Positions 37,655 to 46,763 of a stretch of 46,838 nucleotides of DNA are shown piece by piece. The notes under the pieces were generated by a model. That model had not been told where the DNA came from, searched no databases, and was given only the letters and a program-made list of their open reading frames with translations. The stretch comes from Bradyrhizobium sp. GTDB lineage: Bacteria; Pseudomonadota; Alphaproteobacteria; Rhizobiales; Xanthobacteraceae. The stretch lies in the NCBI RefSeq assembly GCF_030693485.1, contig NZ_JAUYAN010000250.1, positions 1-46,838 of the forward strand, given 5' to 3'. A program made the translations under genes and the position numbers. Numbering within the stretch: position 1 is the first letter of the stretch; every line of letters starts with the position of its first letter.

Positions 37655-37757
37655 GGCGCTTTCCTTGCTCAGACCTGCGGACCTTGCTTTTGCTCGCGTC
37701 CGCATTTTCTCAAAGCCTCCTCGCAACCCTCCCCCACGTTACTCCACAGGACCATCC
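37655..37757 (+). promoter_or_regulatory. C-rich, G-poor leader of rho (possible rut site)
   Basis: In the last 100 or so bases before rho, I counted about 44 C against 17 G on the coding strand, with runs such as CTTTCCTTGCTCAGACC and CAACCCTCCCCCACG. Unstructured C-rich RNA is what Rho loads on. In E. coli and others, rho is autogenously controlled by termination in its leader, so this is a candidate for the same control. Confidence 0.4.
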
Positions 37758-37759
37758 CA

Positions 37760-39025
37760 ATGCGGGAAATGAAACTTCAAGACCTCAAAGCCCAGACGCC
37801 GGCCGAGCTCGTCTCGTTCGCGGAGGAAAAGGGGGTCGAAAACGCCAGCACGATGCGCAAGCAGGAGCTGATGTTCGCCATTCTCACGCAGCTCGCGATC
37901 CAGGAAACCGACATCATCGGGGAGGGCGTCGTCGAGGTTCTCTCCGACGGTTTTGGCTTTTTGCGCTCGCCGGACGCCAATTATCTGCCGGGACCTGACG
38001 ATATCTACGTTTCGCCGTCGCAGATCCGTCGCTTCGGATTGCGCACCGGTGACACCATCGAAGGCCATATTCGCAGCCCGAAGGAAGGCGAGCGTTATTT
38101 CGCGCTGCTGAAGGTCAACACGCTGAATTTCGAGGACCCGGAGAAGTCCAAGCACAAGGTCAATTTCGACAATCTGACGCCGCTGTTTCCCGATCAGCGC
38201 TTCCGGCTCGAGCTCGAAGACCCCACCAGAAAGGACCTTTCTGCGCGGGTTATCGACATCGTCGCGCCGATCGGCAAGGGCCAGCGCGCCCTGATCGTGG
38301 CGCCGCCGCGCACCGGCAAGACCGTGCTGATGCAGAACATTGCGCACTCGATCACCGCCAATCACCCGGAATGCTATCTGATCGTGCTGCTGATCGATGA
38401 ACGTCCGGAGGAAGTCACGGACATGCAGCGTTCGGTGAAGGGCGAAGTGGTTTCCTCGACCTTCGACGAGCCGGCGGTTCGTCACGTCCAGGTCGCCGAG
38501 ATGGTCATCGAGAAGGCCAAGCGGCTGGTCGAGCACGGCCGCGACGTCGTGATCCTCCTGGACTCGATTACACGCCTGGGGCGCGCTTACAACACCGTGG
38601 TGCCCTCATCCGGCAAGGTGCTGACCGGCGGCGTCGACGCCAACGCGCTGCAGCGGCCCAAGCGCTTCTTCGGCGCCGCGCGCAACATCGAGGAGGGTGG
38701 TTCGCTCACCATCATCGCGACCGCGCTGGTCGATACCGGCAGCCGCATGGACGAGGTCATTTTCGAAGAGTTCAAGGGCACCGGCAATTCCGAACTGATT
38801 CTCGATCGCAAGGTCTCGGACAAGCGGACTTTCCCGGCGATCGACATTTCGCGTTCCGGCACCCGCAAGGAAGAGCTGATCACCGATCCGCAACTTCTGA
38901 AGAAAATGTACGTGCTGCGCCGGATCCTCAATCCGATGGGCACCATGGATGCGATCGACTTCCTGCTCGACAAGCTGCGCAACACCAAGAACAACGCGGA
39001 ATTCTTCGAGTCGATGAATACCTGA
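37760..39025 (+). CDS. rho: Transcription termination factor Rho
   Basis: Hexameric RNA-dependent helicase that terminates transcription. It is 421 residues, without the insertion found in some actinobacteria. The N-terminal RNA-binding domain has [20 protein letters not shown]; the ATPase domain has Walker [13 protein letters not shown] (about 180-191), Walker [17 protein letters not shown] and the Q/R-loop region [17 protein letters not shown] strong intrinsic terminator follows at 39048. The leader is C-rich. Confidence 0.97.
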   Translation: MREMKLQDLKAQTPAELVSFAEEKGVENASTMRKQELMFAILTQLAIQETDIIGEGVVEVLSDGFGFLRSPDANYLPGPDDIYVSPSQIRRFGLRTGDTIEGHIRSPKEGERYFALLKVNTLNFEDPEKSKHKVNFDNLTPLFPDQRFRLELEDPTRKDLSARVIDIVAPIGKGQRALIVAPPRTGKTVLMQNIAHSITANHPECYLIVLLIDERPEEVTDMQRSVKGEVVSSTFDEPAVRHVQVAEMVIEKAKRLVEHGRDVVILLDSITRLGRAYNTVVPSSGKVLTGGVDANALQRPKRFFGAARNIEEGGSLTIIATALVDTGSRMDEVIFEEFKGTGNSELILDRKVSDKRTFPAIDISRSGTRKEELITDPQLLKKMYVLRRILNPMGTMDAIDFLLDKLRNTKNNAEFFESMNT

Positions 39026-39047
39026 TCGATCTGGCGGATCGCGAACG

Positions 39048-39079
39048 GGGCGTCCTCGCACAGGCGAGGGCGCCCTTTT
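39048..39079 (+). terminator. Intrinsic terminator downstream of rho
   Basis: GGGCGTCCTCG and CGAGGGCGCCC form an 11-base stem (one G-U pair) around a six-base loop CACAGG, followed by TTTT. It begins 23 bases after the rho stop. This is a textbook Rho-independent terminator. Confidence 0.8.
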
Positions 39080-39349
39080 CGATGCCACTGGGAGGGTTAT
39101 GCTGCGGTCCATGTTGCAGCATAACTGCGGCATGACGTGGCAACCGGTTCGCGGATGTCGTATTAAGATATTGAAGTAATGAGATATTTGGCATCTGCCG
39201 GGGTTGGCGGATATAATGCGTTGCAACAATTACGCTGCGGGAATGCTGCGGCCTACGATCCATCCCCCGCCCACTCGCCCCGGTTCGGGGGAAGCCAACG
39301 GCTGGCGGTAATAGCGTTGCCTTTTCAAGGGCTCCGGCACAAATAGGCG
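39080..39349 (+). promoter_or_regulatory. mnmE upstream region with a strong promoter and a 9-bp hairpin
   Basis: A 270-base gap. It has a sigma-70 promoter match: TTGGCA (39188-39193), 18-base spacer, and TATAAT (39212-39217), a perfect -10. Upstream is an AT-rich tract (TTAAGATATTGAAGTAATG) that could be an UP element. A 9-base perfect hairpin TTATGCTGC/GCAGCATAA with a 10-base loop lies at 39097-39124. The predicted transcript starts near 39224, giving a leader of about 125 bases before mnmE. Confidence 0.5.
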
Positions 39350-40702
39350 ATGCATCCGCGGGAACAGACGATTTTTGCCCTTTCGTCGGGCCGGCCGCCA
39401 AGCGCCATTGCTTTGGTGCGAGTCTCCGGGTCCCAGGCCGGTCCGGTTCTGACCGCTTTGGCCGGCAAGATTCCGGCGCCGCGGATGGCGACGCGGGTGC
39501 TGTTGCGGGATGTTGCGCAGCAGCCGATCGACGATGCGGTGGTGCTGTGGTTTCCGGGACCGGCCAGCGCGACTGGCGAGGATGTCGCGGAATTTCACGT
39601 TCACGGCGGCCGCGCGGTGCTGGCGGCGCTTTTCACGGCGCTTGCTGCTTTCGAGAATATCCGCGCCGCCGAGCCGGGTGAATTTACCCGTCGCGCCTTC
39701 GAGAACGGCAAGCTCGACCTCACCGAGGCCGAAGGTCTCGACGATCTGATTCATGCCGACACCGAGCGGCAACGCCGCCAGGCGCTGCGGCAGTTGAAGG
39801 GTCTGCTCGGCGACCGCGCGCGCGACTGGCGCGCCCAGATCATCGAGGCCTCGGCATTGATCGAAGCCGGGATCGATTTCTCCGACGAGGCTGACGTGCC
39901 GGCCGAACTGATCGCGCCGGCGCTGCTGAAAGTCGAAGCCTTGCTTGCGGAAATCGAAGAAGTCCTTGCGGCACAGGGCCGCAGTGAACGGCTGCGCGAC
40001 GGCCTGGTGGTCGCGATCGCGGGCCCGCCGAATGTCGGAAAATCGACGCTGATGAATTATCTGGCGCGGCGCGAGGTGGCGATCGTCTCGCCGCATGCCG
40101 GCACCACGCGCGACATCATCGAGGTGCAGCTCGATCTCGACGGCTATCCGGTGACGGTGATCGACACCGCCGGGATTCGCGAGACCGACGATCCGGTGGA
40201 GCAGGAGGGCGTCCGGCGCGCTCGCGCCCGTGCGGCCGAGGCCGACCTGGTGCTGTGGCTGGCCGATGCGCAGCCCCAGAAAATTCTATCCGGGGCCACT
40301 GCGCCGGTTTGGCTGGTGCGCAACAAGATTGATCTCGACTCGGATCCGGCCGTTGGGGCGCAAGCAAATCGGGGTGGGGGCCGGGGCGACGCTGCGGCCG
40401 AATTTCGGATCTCGGCCAGCCGGGGTGACGGGATGCCGGAACTGGTCGCGGCGGTGGTTGGATTCGCCCATGATTATTTCGGTTCGGACGACGGTGGATT
40501 GATCGGCAGGGCACGGCAGCGAAAATTGCTGAAGGAGACGGCGGCTTCGTTGCGGCGCAGTGTTGAGATCGTCGGCAACGGGGAGGAGCTTGCCGCCGAG
40601 GAGCTACGGGCTGCGGCCTATTCGGTGGGGCGGTTGCTCGGGCGGGTCGATGTCGAGGATATTCTCGACGTGATCTTCCGGGATTTTTGTATAGGGAAGT
40701 AA
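39350..40702 (+). CDS. mnmE: tRNA modification GTPase MnmE
   Basis: With MnmG, it adds the carboxymethylaminomethyl group to U34 of certain tRNAs. It is 450 residues. The N-terminal folate-binding domain ([20 protein letters not shown]), the helical domain, then the G domain inserted at about 218-375: G1 GPPNVGKST (225-233), G2 GTTRDI, G3 DTAG and G4 NKID. It ends in the diagnostic CIGK. mnmG follows after 159 bases that carry two parS sites. Confidence 0.97.
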   Translation: MHPREQTIFALSSGRPPSAIALVRVSGSQAGPVLTALAGKIPAPRMATRVLLRDVAQQPIDDAVVLWFPGPASATGEDVAEFHVHGGRAVLAALFTALAAFENIRAAEPGEFTRRAFENGKLDLTEAEGLDDLIHADTERQRRQALRQLKGLLGDRARDWRAQIIEASALIEAGIDFSDEADVPAELIAPALLKVEALLAEIEEVLAAQGRSERLRDGLVVAIAGPPNVGKSTLMNYLARREVAIVSPHAGTTRDIIEVQLDLDGYPVTVIDTAGIRETDDPVEQEGVRRARARAAEADLVLWLADAQPQKILSGATAPVWLVRNKIDLDSDPAVGAQANRGGGRGDAAAEFRISASRGDGMPELVAAVVGFAHDYFGSDDGGLIGRARQRKLLKETAASLRRSVEIVGNGEELAAEELRAAAYSVGRLLGRVDVEDILDVIFRDFCIGK

Positions 40703-40746
40703 GTAATATTTCTTTGTTCATTTCATGGAACGTGATGGAACTGGAT

Positions 40747-40762
40747 TGTTTCACGTGAAACA
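40747..40762. promoter_or_regulatory. parS: parS centromere site 1
   Basis: TGTTTCACGTGAAACA, a perfect 16-base match to the bacterial parS consensus, in the mnmE-mnmG gap. ParB binds it and loads CTP-clamps that spread along DNA. Confidence 0.95.
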
Positions 40763-40787
40763 ACGCCTTTTCGCCCTCCGGAACCGG

Positions 40788-40803
40788 TGTTTCACGTGAA
40801 ACA
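40788..40803. promoter_or_regulatory. parS: parS centromere site 2
   Basis: Second perfect TGTTTCACGTGAAACA, with its centre 41 bases from site 1. The two together are in the intergenic region upstream of mnmG. Confidence 0.95.
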
Positions 40804-40861
40804 GGCTCACGAGGCGAACTTACCACTTCCGGCTTTCGCCGCCCCGCGATAAAAGCCTCAC

Positions 40862-42745
40862 ATGAATATTTCGCCAGAAACGTTCGACGTCATCGTGGTC
40901 GGTGGCGGTCATGCCGGCTGCGAAGCCGCCGGCGCCGCTGCGCGTCTGGGCGCCCGGACGGCGATGGTGACCCATCGTTTTGCGACGATCGGCGCGATGT
41001 CCTGTAATCCCGCTATCGGCGGACTCGGCAAGGGTCACCTGGTACGCGAGGTCGATGCGCTGGACGGGCTGATGGGCCGGGTCGCCGACGCCGGCGGCAT
41101 CCAGTTTCGCATGCTCAATCGCCGCAAGGGACCGGCCGTTCGGGGGCCTCGCGCCCAGGCGGACCGCAAGCTTTATGCGGCTGCGATGCAGGCCGCCATC
41201 CGCGAGACGGCCAATCTGAGTGTGATCGAGGGCGAAGCCGACGAACTCGCCGTATCGGACGGCCGAGTCACCGGCATCCGGCTGATCGATGGCCGCGAGC
41301 TGTCTGCCGGCGCCGTTGTCATCACCACCGGCACCTTCCTGCGCGGCCTGATCCATCTCGGTGAAAAGAACTGGCCGGCCGGCCGCGTCGACGAAGCCCC
41401 GGCGCTGGGACTCTCCAAATCATTCGAACAGGCCGGCTTTACGCTCGGGCGGCTCAAGACCGGCACGCCGCCCCGGCTCGACGGGAGCACCATCGACTGG
41501 TCGGCTGTGGAGATGCAGTCCGGAGACGATCCGCCGGAGCCGTTCTCGGTGATGACTGACCGGATCACGACGCCGCAGATTCAGTGCGGGATCACCCGCA
41601 CCACGCCGGCGACGCATGAGGTGATACGAGCCAATGTGCATCGCTCGCCTATGTATTCCGGTCAGATCAAGAGCTCAGGGCCGCGCTATTGCCCCTCGAT
41701 CGAGGACAAGATCGTCCGGTTCGGCGACCGCGACGGGCATCAGATCTTTCTGGAGCCTGAAGGGCTCGACGACACCACGGTCTACCCCAACGGCATCTCG
41801 ACCTCGCTGCCGGAAGAGGTGCAGCTCGCGATCCTGGCGACGATCCCGGGTCTGGAGCGGGTCCGGATGGTCCGGCCGGGCTATGCGATCGAGTATGACC
41901 ATGTCGATCCCCGCGAACTCGACTCCACCCTGCAGACCCGGCGTTTGCCGGGGCTGTTCCTGGCGGGACAGATCAACGGCACCACGGGCTATGAGGAGGC
42001 GGCAGCGCAGGGCCTCGTTGCGGGTCTCAACGCCGCCTTGGCTGCCAGCGGCGCCGAACCGATCGTGTTCGACCGCGCCGATGGCTATCTCGGCGTCATG
42101 ATCGACGATCTCGTGACCCGCGGGATCACCGAGCCGTACCGGATGTTCACCTCGCGGGCAGAATACCGGCTGACGCTGCGGGCGGACAATGCGGACCAGC
42201 GCCTGACCGACAAGGGCATCACGCTGGGCTGCGTGGGGCAGGCCCGGTCGGTCCGTCACGGCGCGAAGATGGCCGCGCTGAACCATGCCAAGGCACTGAC
42301 AAAATCCCTGAGCATTACCCCCAATGAGGCAGGCAAGCATGGTTTGGCGCTCAACCGGGATGGCCAGCGCCGTTCGGCGTTCGAATTGCTGGCCTATCCC
42401 GAGATCGGCTGGACCGAGGTCCGCGGCATCTGGCCGGAGTTGTCGGCCATTGACCCAGCGATCGCCGTTCATCTCGAGATCGACGCCAAATACGACGTCT
42501 ATCTCAAGCGCCAGACCGCTGACGTCGATGCCTTCCGGCGCGACGAGGGACTGATCCTGGCGGATATCGATTACAGCCTGGTGCCGGGACTTTCCAACGA
42601 GGCCCGATCAAAACTCGAAGCCGCGCGCCCGCGAACGGTGGGGCAGGCCGGGCGAATTGATTCGATGACGCCGGCGGCGCTGGGTATCCTGGCGGCGTAT
42701 CTGCGGCGGGAAGCGCGAAAGAAACCGGCGGCGGCATCCGCATAG
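40862..42745 (+). CDS. mnmG: tRNA uridine-5-carboxymethylaminomethyl enzyme MnmG
   Basis: FAD-dependent partner of MnmE in tRNA wobble-uridine modification, 627 residues. The FAD-binding start is [20 protein letters not shown] (9-28). Further blocks: [40 protein letters not shown] with conserved cysteine, [34 protein letters not shown] and the C-terminal helical domain. parS sites lie on both sides. Confidence 0.97.
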   Translation: MNISPETFDVIVVGGGHAGCEAAGAAARLGARTAMVTHRFATIGAMSCNPAIGGLGKGHLVREVDALDGLMGRVADAGGIQFRMLNRRKGPAVRGPRAQADRKLYAAAMQAAIRETANLSVIEGEADELAVSDGRVTGIRLIDGRELSAGAVVITTGTFLRGLIHLGEKNWPAGRVDEAPALGLSKSFEQAGFTLGRLKTGTPPRLDGSTIDWSAVEMQSGDDPPEPFSVMTDRITTPQIQCGITRTTPATHEVIRANVHRSPMYSGQIKSSGPRYCPSIEDKIVRFGDRDGHQIFLEPEGLDDTTVYPNGISTSLPEEVQLAILATIPGLERVRMVRPGYAIEYDHVDPRELDSTLQTRRLPGLFLAGQINGTTGYEEAAAQGLVAGLNAALAASGAEPIVFDRADGYLGVMIDDLVTRGITEPYRMFTSRAEYRLTLRADNADQRLTDKGITLGCVGQARSVRHGAKMAALNHAKALTKSLSITPNEAGKHGLALNRDGQRRSAFELLAYPEIGWTEVRGIWPELSAIDPAIAVHLEIDAKYDVYLKRQTADVDAFRRDEGLILADIDYSLVPGLSNEARSKLEAARPRTVGQAGRIDSMTPAALGILAAYLRREARKKPAAASA

Positions 42746-42747
42746 AC

Positions 42748-42763
42748 CGTTTCACGTGAAACA
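42748..42763. promoter_or_regulatory. parS: parS centromere site 3
   Basis: CGTTTCACGTGAAACA, one mismatch from the consensus at the first base, 2 bases after the mnmG stop codon and 51 bases before rsmG. The palindromic core GTTTCACGTGAAAC is intact. Confidence 0.9.
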
Positions 42764-42814
42764 GGGCTTGGGCCAAACATTCCGACGTCCGTGCAACCGA
42801 AGACCCCCGACTAG

Positions 42815-43513
42815 ATGACCAAAGCAGCAAGCCAGACAAAATCTCCCATCCTCCCCGCCGACAAAGCGGCTGCGCTGGCGTTGACGCCCGTTTCACGTGA
42901 AACCGAGGTACGGCTGGATCGTTACGTCGCGCTGCTGCTGGAGTGGCAGGCCAAGACCAATCTGGTGGCGCCGTCGACGCTTCCCAATCTCTGGACCCGC
43001 CACATCGCCGATTCGCTGCAGCTGCTGGCCATCGCTCCGTCGGCCAGGGTCTGGGCCGACTTCGGCAGCGGTGGAGGTTTCCCCGGGGTGGTGCTGGCCT
43101 GCGCGCTGGCGGAGACGCCGGGCGCGATCATCCACCTGGTCGAGCGCAATGCCAAGAAGGCCGCGTTCCTTCGCGAGGCGCTGCGAGTTACCAACTCGCC
43201 CGGCCAGGTTCACCTCGCGGATATCGGGGATAGTGTGGATAGAATTGCCGGGCCGGTCGATTGCGTCACAGCCCGGGCGGTGGCTCCGCTACACCAGCTC
43301 ATCGGCTTTGCGGAGCCGCTGGTGAGACACGGCGCGAAGGCGCTCCTTCTCAAAGGCCAAGATGTAGAGGCTGAATTGACCGAAGCCACTAAATATTGGA
43401 ATATCAAGCCACATCTTCATTCCAGCCGCACCGGCGGACAAGGCTGGATCGTCGAGCTCGACCGGATCGAACGACGAAATCCATCCGCGACAGCAAATGG
43501 CGCCAGCGTATGA
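42815..43513 (+). CDS. rsmG: 16S rRNA m7G527 methyltransferase RsmG (GidB)
   Basis: Methylates N7 of G527 in 16S rRNA; loss causes low-level streptomycin resistance in other bacteria. It is 232 residues. SAM-binding motif I is WADFGSGGGFPGVVLACAL (about 80-98), with the substrate loop NLWTRHIADSLQLL before it. Its N-terminal codons contain a parS core at 42890-42903 that encodes VSRET (26-30). It overlaps parA by four bases (ATGA). Confidence 0.96.
   Translation: MTKAASQTKSPILPADKAAALALTPVSRETEVRLDRYVALLLEWQAKTNLVAPSTLPNLWTRHIADSLQLLAIAPSARVWADFGSGGGFPGVVLACALAETPGAIIHLVERNAKKAAFLREALRVTNSPGQVHLADIGDSVDRIAGPVDCVTARAVAPLHQLIGFAEPLVRHGAKALLLKGQDVEAELTEATKYWNIKPHLHSSRTGGQGWIVELDRIERRNPSATANGASV
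42890..42903. promoter_or_regulatory. parS: parS centromere site 4 inside rsmG
   Basis: GTTTCACGTGAAAC core inside the rsmG reading frame. The two outer bases differ from the full 16-base consensus (CG...CC). The frame reads VSRET. It is a likely but weaker parS. Confidence 0.8.
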
Positions 43514-44361
43514 CCGTAATAGATCAAATAGATCAAGAGGATAAGGCCAATCACCCGGCCGGCCATCCGCGCATCCTGGCGCTCGCCAACCAGAAGGGCG
43601 GCGTCGGCAAGACCACCACCGCGATCAACCTCGGCACCGCGCTCGCGGCCATCGGGGAGCGGGTGCTGATCGTCGACCTCGATCCGCAGGGCAACGCTTC
43701 CACCGGCCTCGGCATCGATCGCCGCAGCCGCAGCTGCTCGACCTATGACGTGCTGATCGGCGAGGCGCCGCTGCGCGACGCCGTGGTGCCGACCGCGGTG
43801 CCGCGCCTGCATATCGCGGCATCGACGATGGATCTTTCCGGCCTCGAGCTCGAACTCGGCGCGACCCGCGACCGCGCCTTCCGCCTGCGCGATGCGATCG
43901 CCGCCCTGAACACCGACGCCGCCCCCGATGCCGATTACAGCTATGTGCTGATCGATTGCCCGCCGTCGCTCAATCTTCTGACCGTCAATGCGATGGCGGC
44001 GTCGGATGCGATCCTGGTGCCGCTGCAATGCGAGTTCTTCGCGCTCGAAGGCCTGTCGCAATTGCTGCAGACGGTGGAGCAGGTGCGCTCGACCCTCAAT
44101 CCAAACCTGTCGATCCACGGCATCGTGCTGACCATGTTCGACTCGCGCAATAATCTGTCGAACCAGGTCGTCGCCGACGTCCGCCAGTTCATGGGCGCCA
44201 AGGTCTACAACACCATGATCCCGCGCAACGTGCGCATCTCCGAGGCGCCGTCCTACGGCAAGCCGGTGCTGGTTTACGATCTCAAATGCGTCGGCAGCGA
44301 AGCCTATCTCAAGCTAGCGACCGAAGTGATCCAGCGCGAGCGCGAGCTACGCACGCATTGA
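43510..44361 (+). CDS. parA: Chromosome partitioning ATPase ParA
   Basis: Deviant Walker-A ATPase that positions chromosome origins with ParB. It is 283 residues. The P-loop KGGVGKTTT is at 29-37, then VDLDPQGNASTGLGI, VLIDCPPSLNLLTVNAM and the ParA C-terminal NNLSNQVVADVRQFMGAK. I chose ATG 43510, whose overlap with the rsmG stop (ATGA) fits coupled translation; the frame is open upstream to 43396 only as a shadow of rsmG. A repeat separates it from parB. Confidence 0.96.
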   Translation: MTVIDQIDQEDKANHPAGHPRILALANQKGGVGKTTTAINLGTALAAIGERVLIVDLDPQGNASTGLGIDRRSRSCSTYDVLIGEAPLRDAVVPTAVPRLHIAASTMDLSGLELELGATRDRAFRLRDAIAALNTDAAPDADYSYVLIDCPPSLNLLTVNAMAASDAILVPLQCEFFALEGLSQLLQTVEQVRSTLNPNLSIHGIVLTMFDSRNNLSNQVVADVRQFMGAKVYNTMIPRNVRISEAPSYGKPVLVYDLKCVGSEAYLKLATEVIQRERELRTH

Positions 44362-44375
44362 GTTGGGCATCGCCC

Positions 44376-44470
44376 TTTGAGGCGCGCAAGAGCGCGCACC
44401 TCAGGGTGACGGCAACAGGCACAGCGTCATCCTGAGGTGCGAGGGGCAACGCCCCGAGCCTCGAAGGATG
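44376..44470. repeat. Intergenic repeat between parA and parB
   Basis: Inverted repeat of about 95 bases: ACCTCAGGGTGACGG pairs with CGTCATCCTGAGGTG, followed by GAGGGGCAACGCCCC and CCTCGAAGGATG. This is a dispersed Bradyrhizobium-type element. It lengthens the parA-parB gap to 165 bases and may reduce or process transcription between them. Confidence 0.65.
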
Positions 44471-44526
44471 AAAGAATCCAGGCGTCTAATTCCGGAGTGC
44501 GACGAGTGAATCCAAGGGAGCTGGCG

Positions 44527-45405
44527 ATGGCCGACGAAGCGCGTTCGCGACTGGGCCGCGGTCTTGCAAGTCTGATCGGGGATGTCGGCGGCGAGGCCGC
44601 GCATCTGGAGCGGCCGCGCTCGCAGCGCAAGGTGCCGATCGAATTCCTCAAACCCAATCCGCGCAATCCGCGCCGCAGCTTCTCCGATGCCGAACTCGGC
44701 GAGCTCTCGGATTCGATCAAGCAGCATGGCGTGATCCAGCCGATCGTGGTGCGTCCGGTCAAGGGCGCGCAGGATCGCTTTGAAATCATCGCCGGCGAAC
44801 GGCGCTGGCGCGCCTCGCAGATCGCCGGACTGCACGAAGTGCCGATCGTGCCGGTCGATGTCAGCGATTCCGACGCGCTCGAAATCGCGATCATCGAAAA
44901 CGTGCAGCGCGAGGATCTCAATGCGCTGGAAGAGGCGCAGGGCTATCACGCGCTGGCCAACGAGTTTAAGCGCACCCAGGACGAAATCGCAAAAATCGTC
45001 GGAAAGAGCCGCAGCCATGTCGCCAACATGATGCGGCTGACCAAGCTGCCTGACGGCGTGCAGGCCCTTATCGCCTCGGGCCAGCTGTCCGCGGGTCACG
45101 CGCGCGCGCTGATCGGCGTGCCCGATCCGGTGGCGGCGGCGAAGCGCATCGTCGAGGAAGGTCTCAACGTGCGCCAGGCCGAAGCGCTGGCGCATGTCGA
45201 GGGCGTGCCGGTGCGCAAACCGCAAAAGGCGCGTGGCGGCAAGGTCAAGGACCCCGACACGGTCACGCTTGAGAAGAGAGTCAGCGACATGCTGGGCCTG
45301 GCCGTCAGCATCAACCATCGCGATCCCGGCGGCACCGTGCAGATCCGCTACGGCGACCTCGACCAGCTCGACGAGATTTTAAGGCGGCTGGAGGCGACGG
45401 GGTAG
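44527..45405 (+). CDS. parB: Chromosome partitioning protein ParB
   Basis: DNA- and CTP-binding protein that spreads from parS. It is 292 residues. N-terminal ParA-contacting segment (MADEARSRLGRGLASLIG), CTP-binding region with GERRWRA (90-96) and IIENVQREDLNALEEAQGY, helix-turn-helix KIVGKSRSHVANMMRLTKLP, and a C-terminal dimerisation segment. ATG 44527 has AGGGAG upstream; the open frame to 44437 translates the repeat and is not used. Confidence 0.96.
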   Translation: MADEARSRLGRGLASLIGDVGGEAAHLERPRSQRKVPIEFLKPNPRNPRRSFSDAELGELSDSIKQHGVIQPIVVRPVKGAQDRFEIIAGERRWRASQIAGLHEVPIVPVDVSDSDALEIAIIENVQREDLNALEEAQGYHALANEFKRTQDEIAKIVGKSRSHVANMMRLTKLPDGVQALIASGQLSAGHARALIGVPDPVAAAKRIVEEGLNVRQAEALAHVEGVPVRKPQKARGGKVKDPDTVTLEKRVSDMLGLAVSINHRDPGGTVQIRYGDLDQLDEILRRLEATG

Positions 45406-45416
45406 GTAGCGTTCTT

Positions 45417-45533
45417 CTCCCTCTCCCGCTTGCGGGGGAGGGCCGGTGTGGGGGTGCTTCAACAGCCCGCGGTGCGGATGCATGCCCCCACCCGCGCGCT
45501 TCGCGCGCGACCTCCCCCGCAAGCGGGAGAGGT
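45417..45533. repeat. CTCCC/GGGAG palindrome, copy B
   Basis: Palindrome between convergent parB and holA. Left arm CTCCCTCTCCCGCTTGCGG, GGGAGGGCCGGTGTGGGGG; right arm CCCCCACCCGCGCG, CCTCCCCCGCAAGCGGGAG. Arms of at least 15 bases pair. The element could fold into a two-way terminator. It is a variant of the elements at 23893 and 46590. Confidence 0.7.
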
Positions 45534-45543
45534 GAAGATTAAC

Positions 45544-46572
45544 TCACCCCCGCCGCTTCGCATTGACCGCGATCGACATCAGCGCGCGCTGCGCGATCGC
45601 GGCGGCCAGCGTCGCCTGCTTGCGCGTCTCCAGCGCGGCGGTCGCGAGCTGTTCGATGATCCCGGCCAGCCGCGCCGTGCTGAGATTGCGCAGCGCGGCC
45701 TCGGCGCTCGGCTTCCTTGAAAAATGCAGCCGCGGGAATCCGCTGTCGAGCAAGCTCGATACCGGGGCGCCCTCGGCCACGGCGAGGCTGTTCTTGTGCA
45801 GCCACGCGGCATGGCGCTGCGCGGCTGAAATGATCATGCCGGGATAGGTGCCGGCCACCATGGCCTTGGCGAATTCGGTTTCCACCAGGTCCGGTTTTCC
45901 CGCGAAGGCGCCGTCGATGATCGGGTCGAGCTTGAGCTCGGAGGCGTCGGCGACCACCGCCATCACGTCGTCGAGCGTAACCTCGCGCGCGCCGTGCGCG
46001 TACAGCGCAAGCTTCTTCAGTTCGTTGCGCGAGGCCTGGCGGTCGCCGCCGAGCAGCGACATCAGGACCGCGCGGGCGTCGGCCGCGATGCCCAGGTTCG
46101 AAACCCGCAACTCGCTGTCGATCAATCGCGCGATCGCGCCGGCGTCGTCGGTATAGCAGGCGATCGCGACCGCGGTTTTGGCGCGCTCGCAGGCCTTGCG
46201 CAACGGCGATTCGGCCCGCAGCTCGCCGGCCTCGATCACGATGCGGCAGTCCTTCAGGGGCATATCGGCCAGCGTGTCGATTCCGCCGGCGAAACTGCGC
46301 GAGCCGGCGCGGACGCGAATGGCGCGGCGGCCGCCGAACATCGGTATGGTCATGGCTTCATCGACCAGCCGCGATGGCTCGGCGGAGAGCTCATCGCCAT
46401 CGAGCCGCACCAGCGAGAACGGATCGTCGGGGTCGTCGACTGCGGACGCCAGCAGCGCATCGGCCCGTTCGCGCACGAGGCCGGCATCGGGACCGTAAAG
46501 CAGGATGATGGGACGCGCCGGATCGGGCCGGGCGAGAAAAGCGTCGATCTCTCTTCCGCGAAGCGCGACCAT
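45544..46572 (-). CDS. holA: DNA polymerase III delta subunit
   Basis: Clamp-loader subunit that opens the beta clamp. It is 342 residues with PIILLYGPDAGLVRERADAL (about 20-39), a degenerate AAA+ P-loop as expected for delta, and PMFGGRRAIRVRAGS. The C-terminal helices contain RHAAWLHKNSLAVAEG. It follows lptE on the minus strand, the usual alphaproteobacterial order leuS-lptE-holA next to parB. Confidence 0.95.
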   Translation of the reverse strand: MVALRGREIDAFLARPDPARPIILLYGPDAGLVRERADALLASAVDDPDDPFSLVRLDGDELSAEPSRLVDEAMTIPMFGGRRAIRVRAGSRSFAGGIDTLADMPLKDCRIVIEAGELRAESPLRKACERAKTAVAIACYTDDAGAIARLIDSELRVSNLGIAADARAVLMSLLGGDRQASRNELKKLALYAHGAREVTLDDVMAVVADASELKLDPIIDGAFAGKPDLVETEFAKAMVAGTYPGMIISAAQRHAAWLHKNSLAVAEGAPVSSLLDSGFPRLHFSRKPSAEAALRNLSTARLAGIIEQLATAALETRKQATLAAAIAQRALMSIAVNAKRRG

Positions 46573-46589
46573 GGAGTGGGATCCAGCTT

Positions 46590-46751
46590 ACCCTCCCCTG
46601 GAGGGGGAGGGTCGGCTCACATGGAGCGTAGCGACATGTGAGACGGGGTGGGGTGATCTCTCAACGCGGGCACTGTGCGAGGGGAGAGACTTTCACCCCA
46701 CCCCGCCGCTCATTACATTCGCGTCGACCCTCCCCCTTCAGGGGAGGGTAA
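46590..46751. repeat. CTCCC/GGGAG palindrome, copy C
   Basis: Palindrome of 162 bases that fills most of the lptE-holA gap. Left arm TACCCTCCCCTGGAGGGGG then GAGGGTCGGCTCACATGG; the right arm has CACCCCACCCCGCCG then GTCGACCCTCCCCCTTCAGG. The outermost TACCCTCCCCT pairs with AGGGGAGGGTA. It has the same architecture as copy A. Confidence 0.7.
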
Positions 46752-46763
46752 AGTCTTCAGCCG

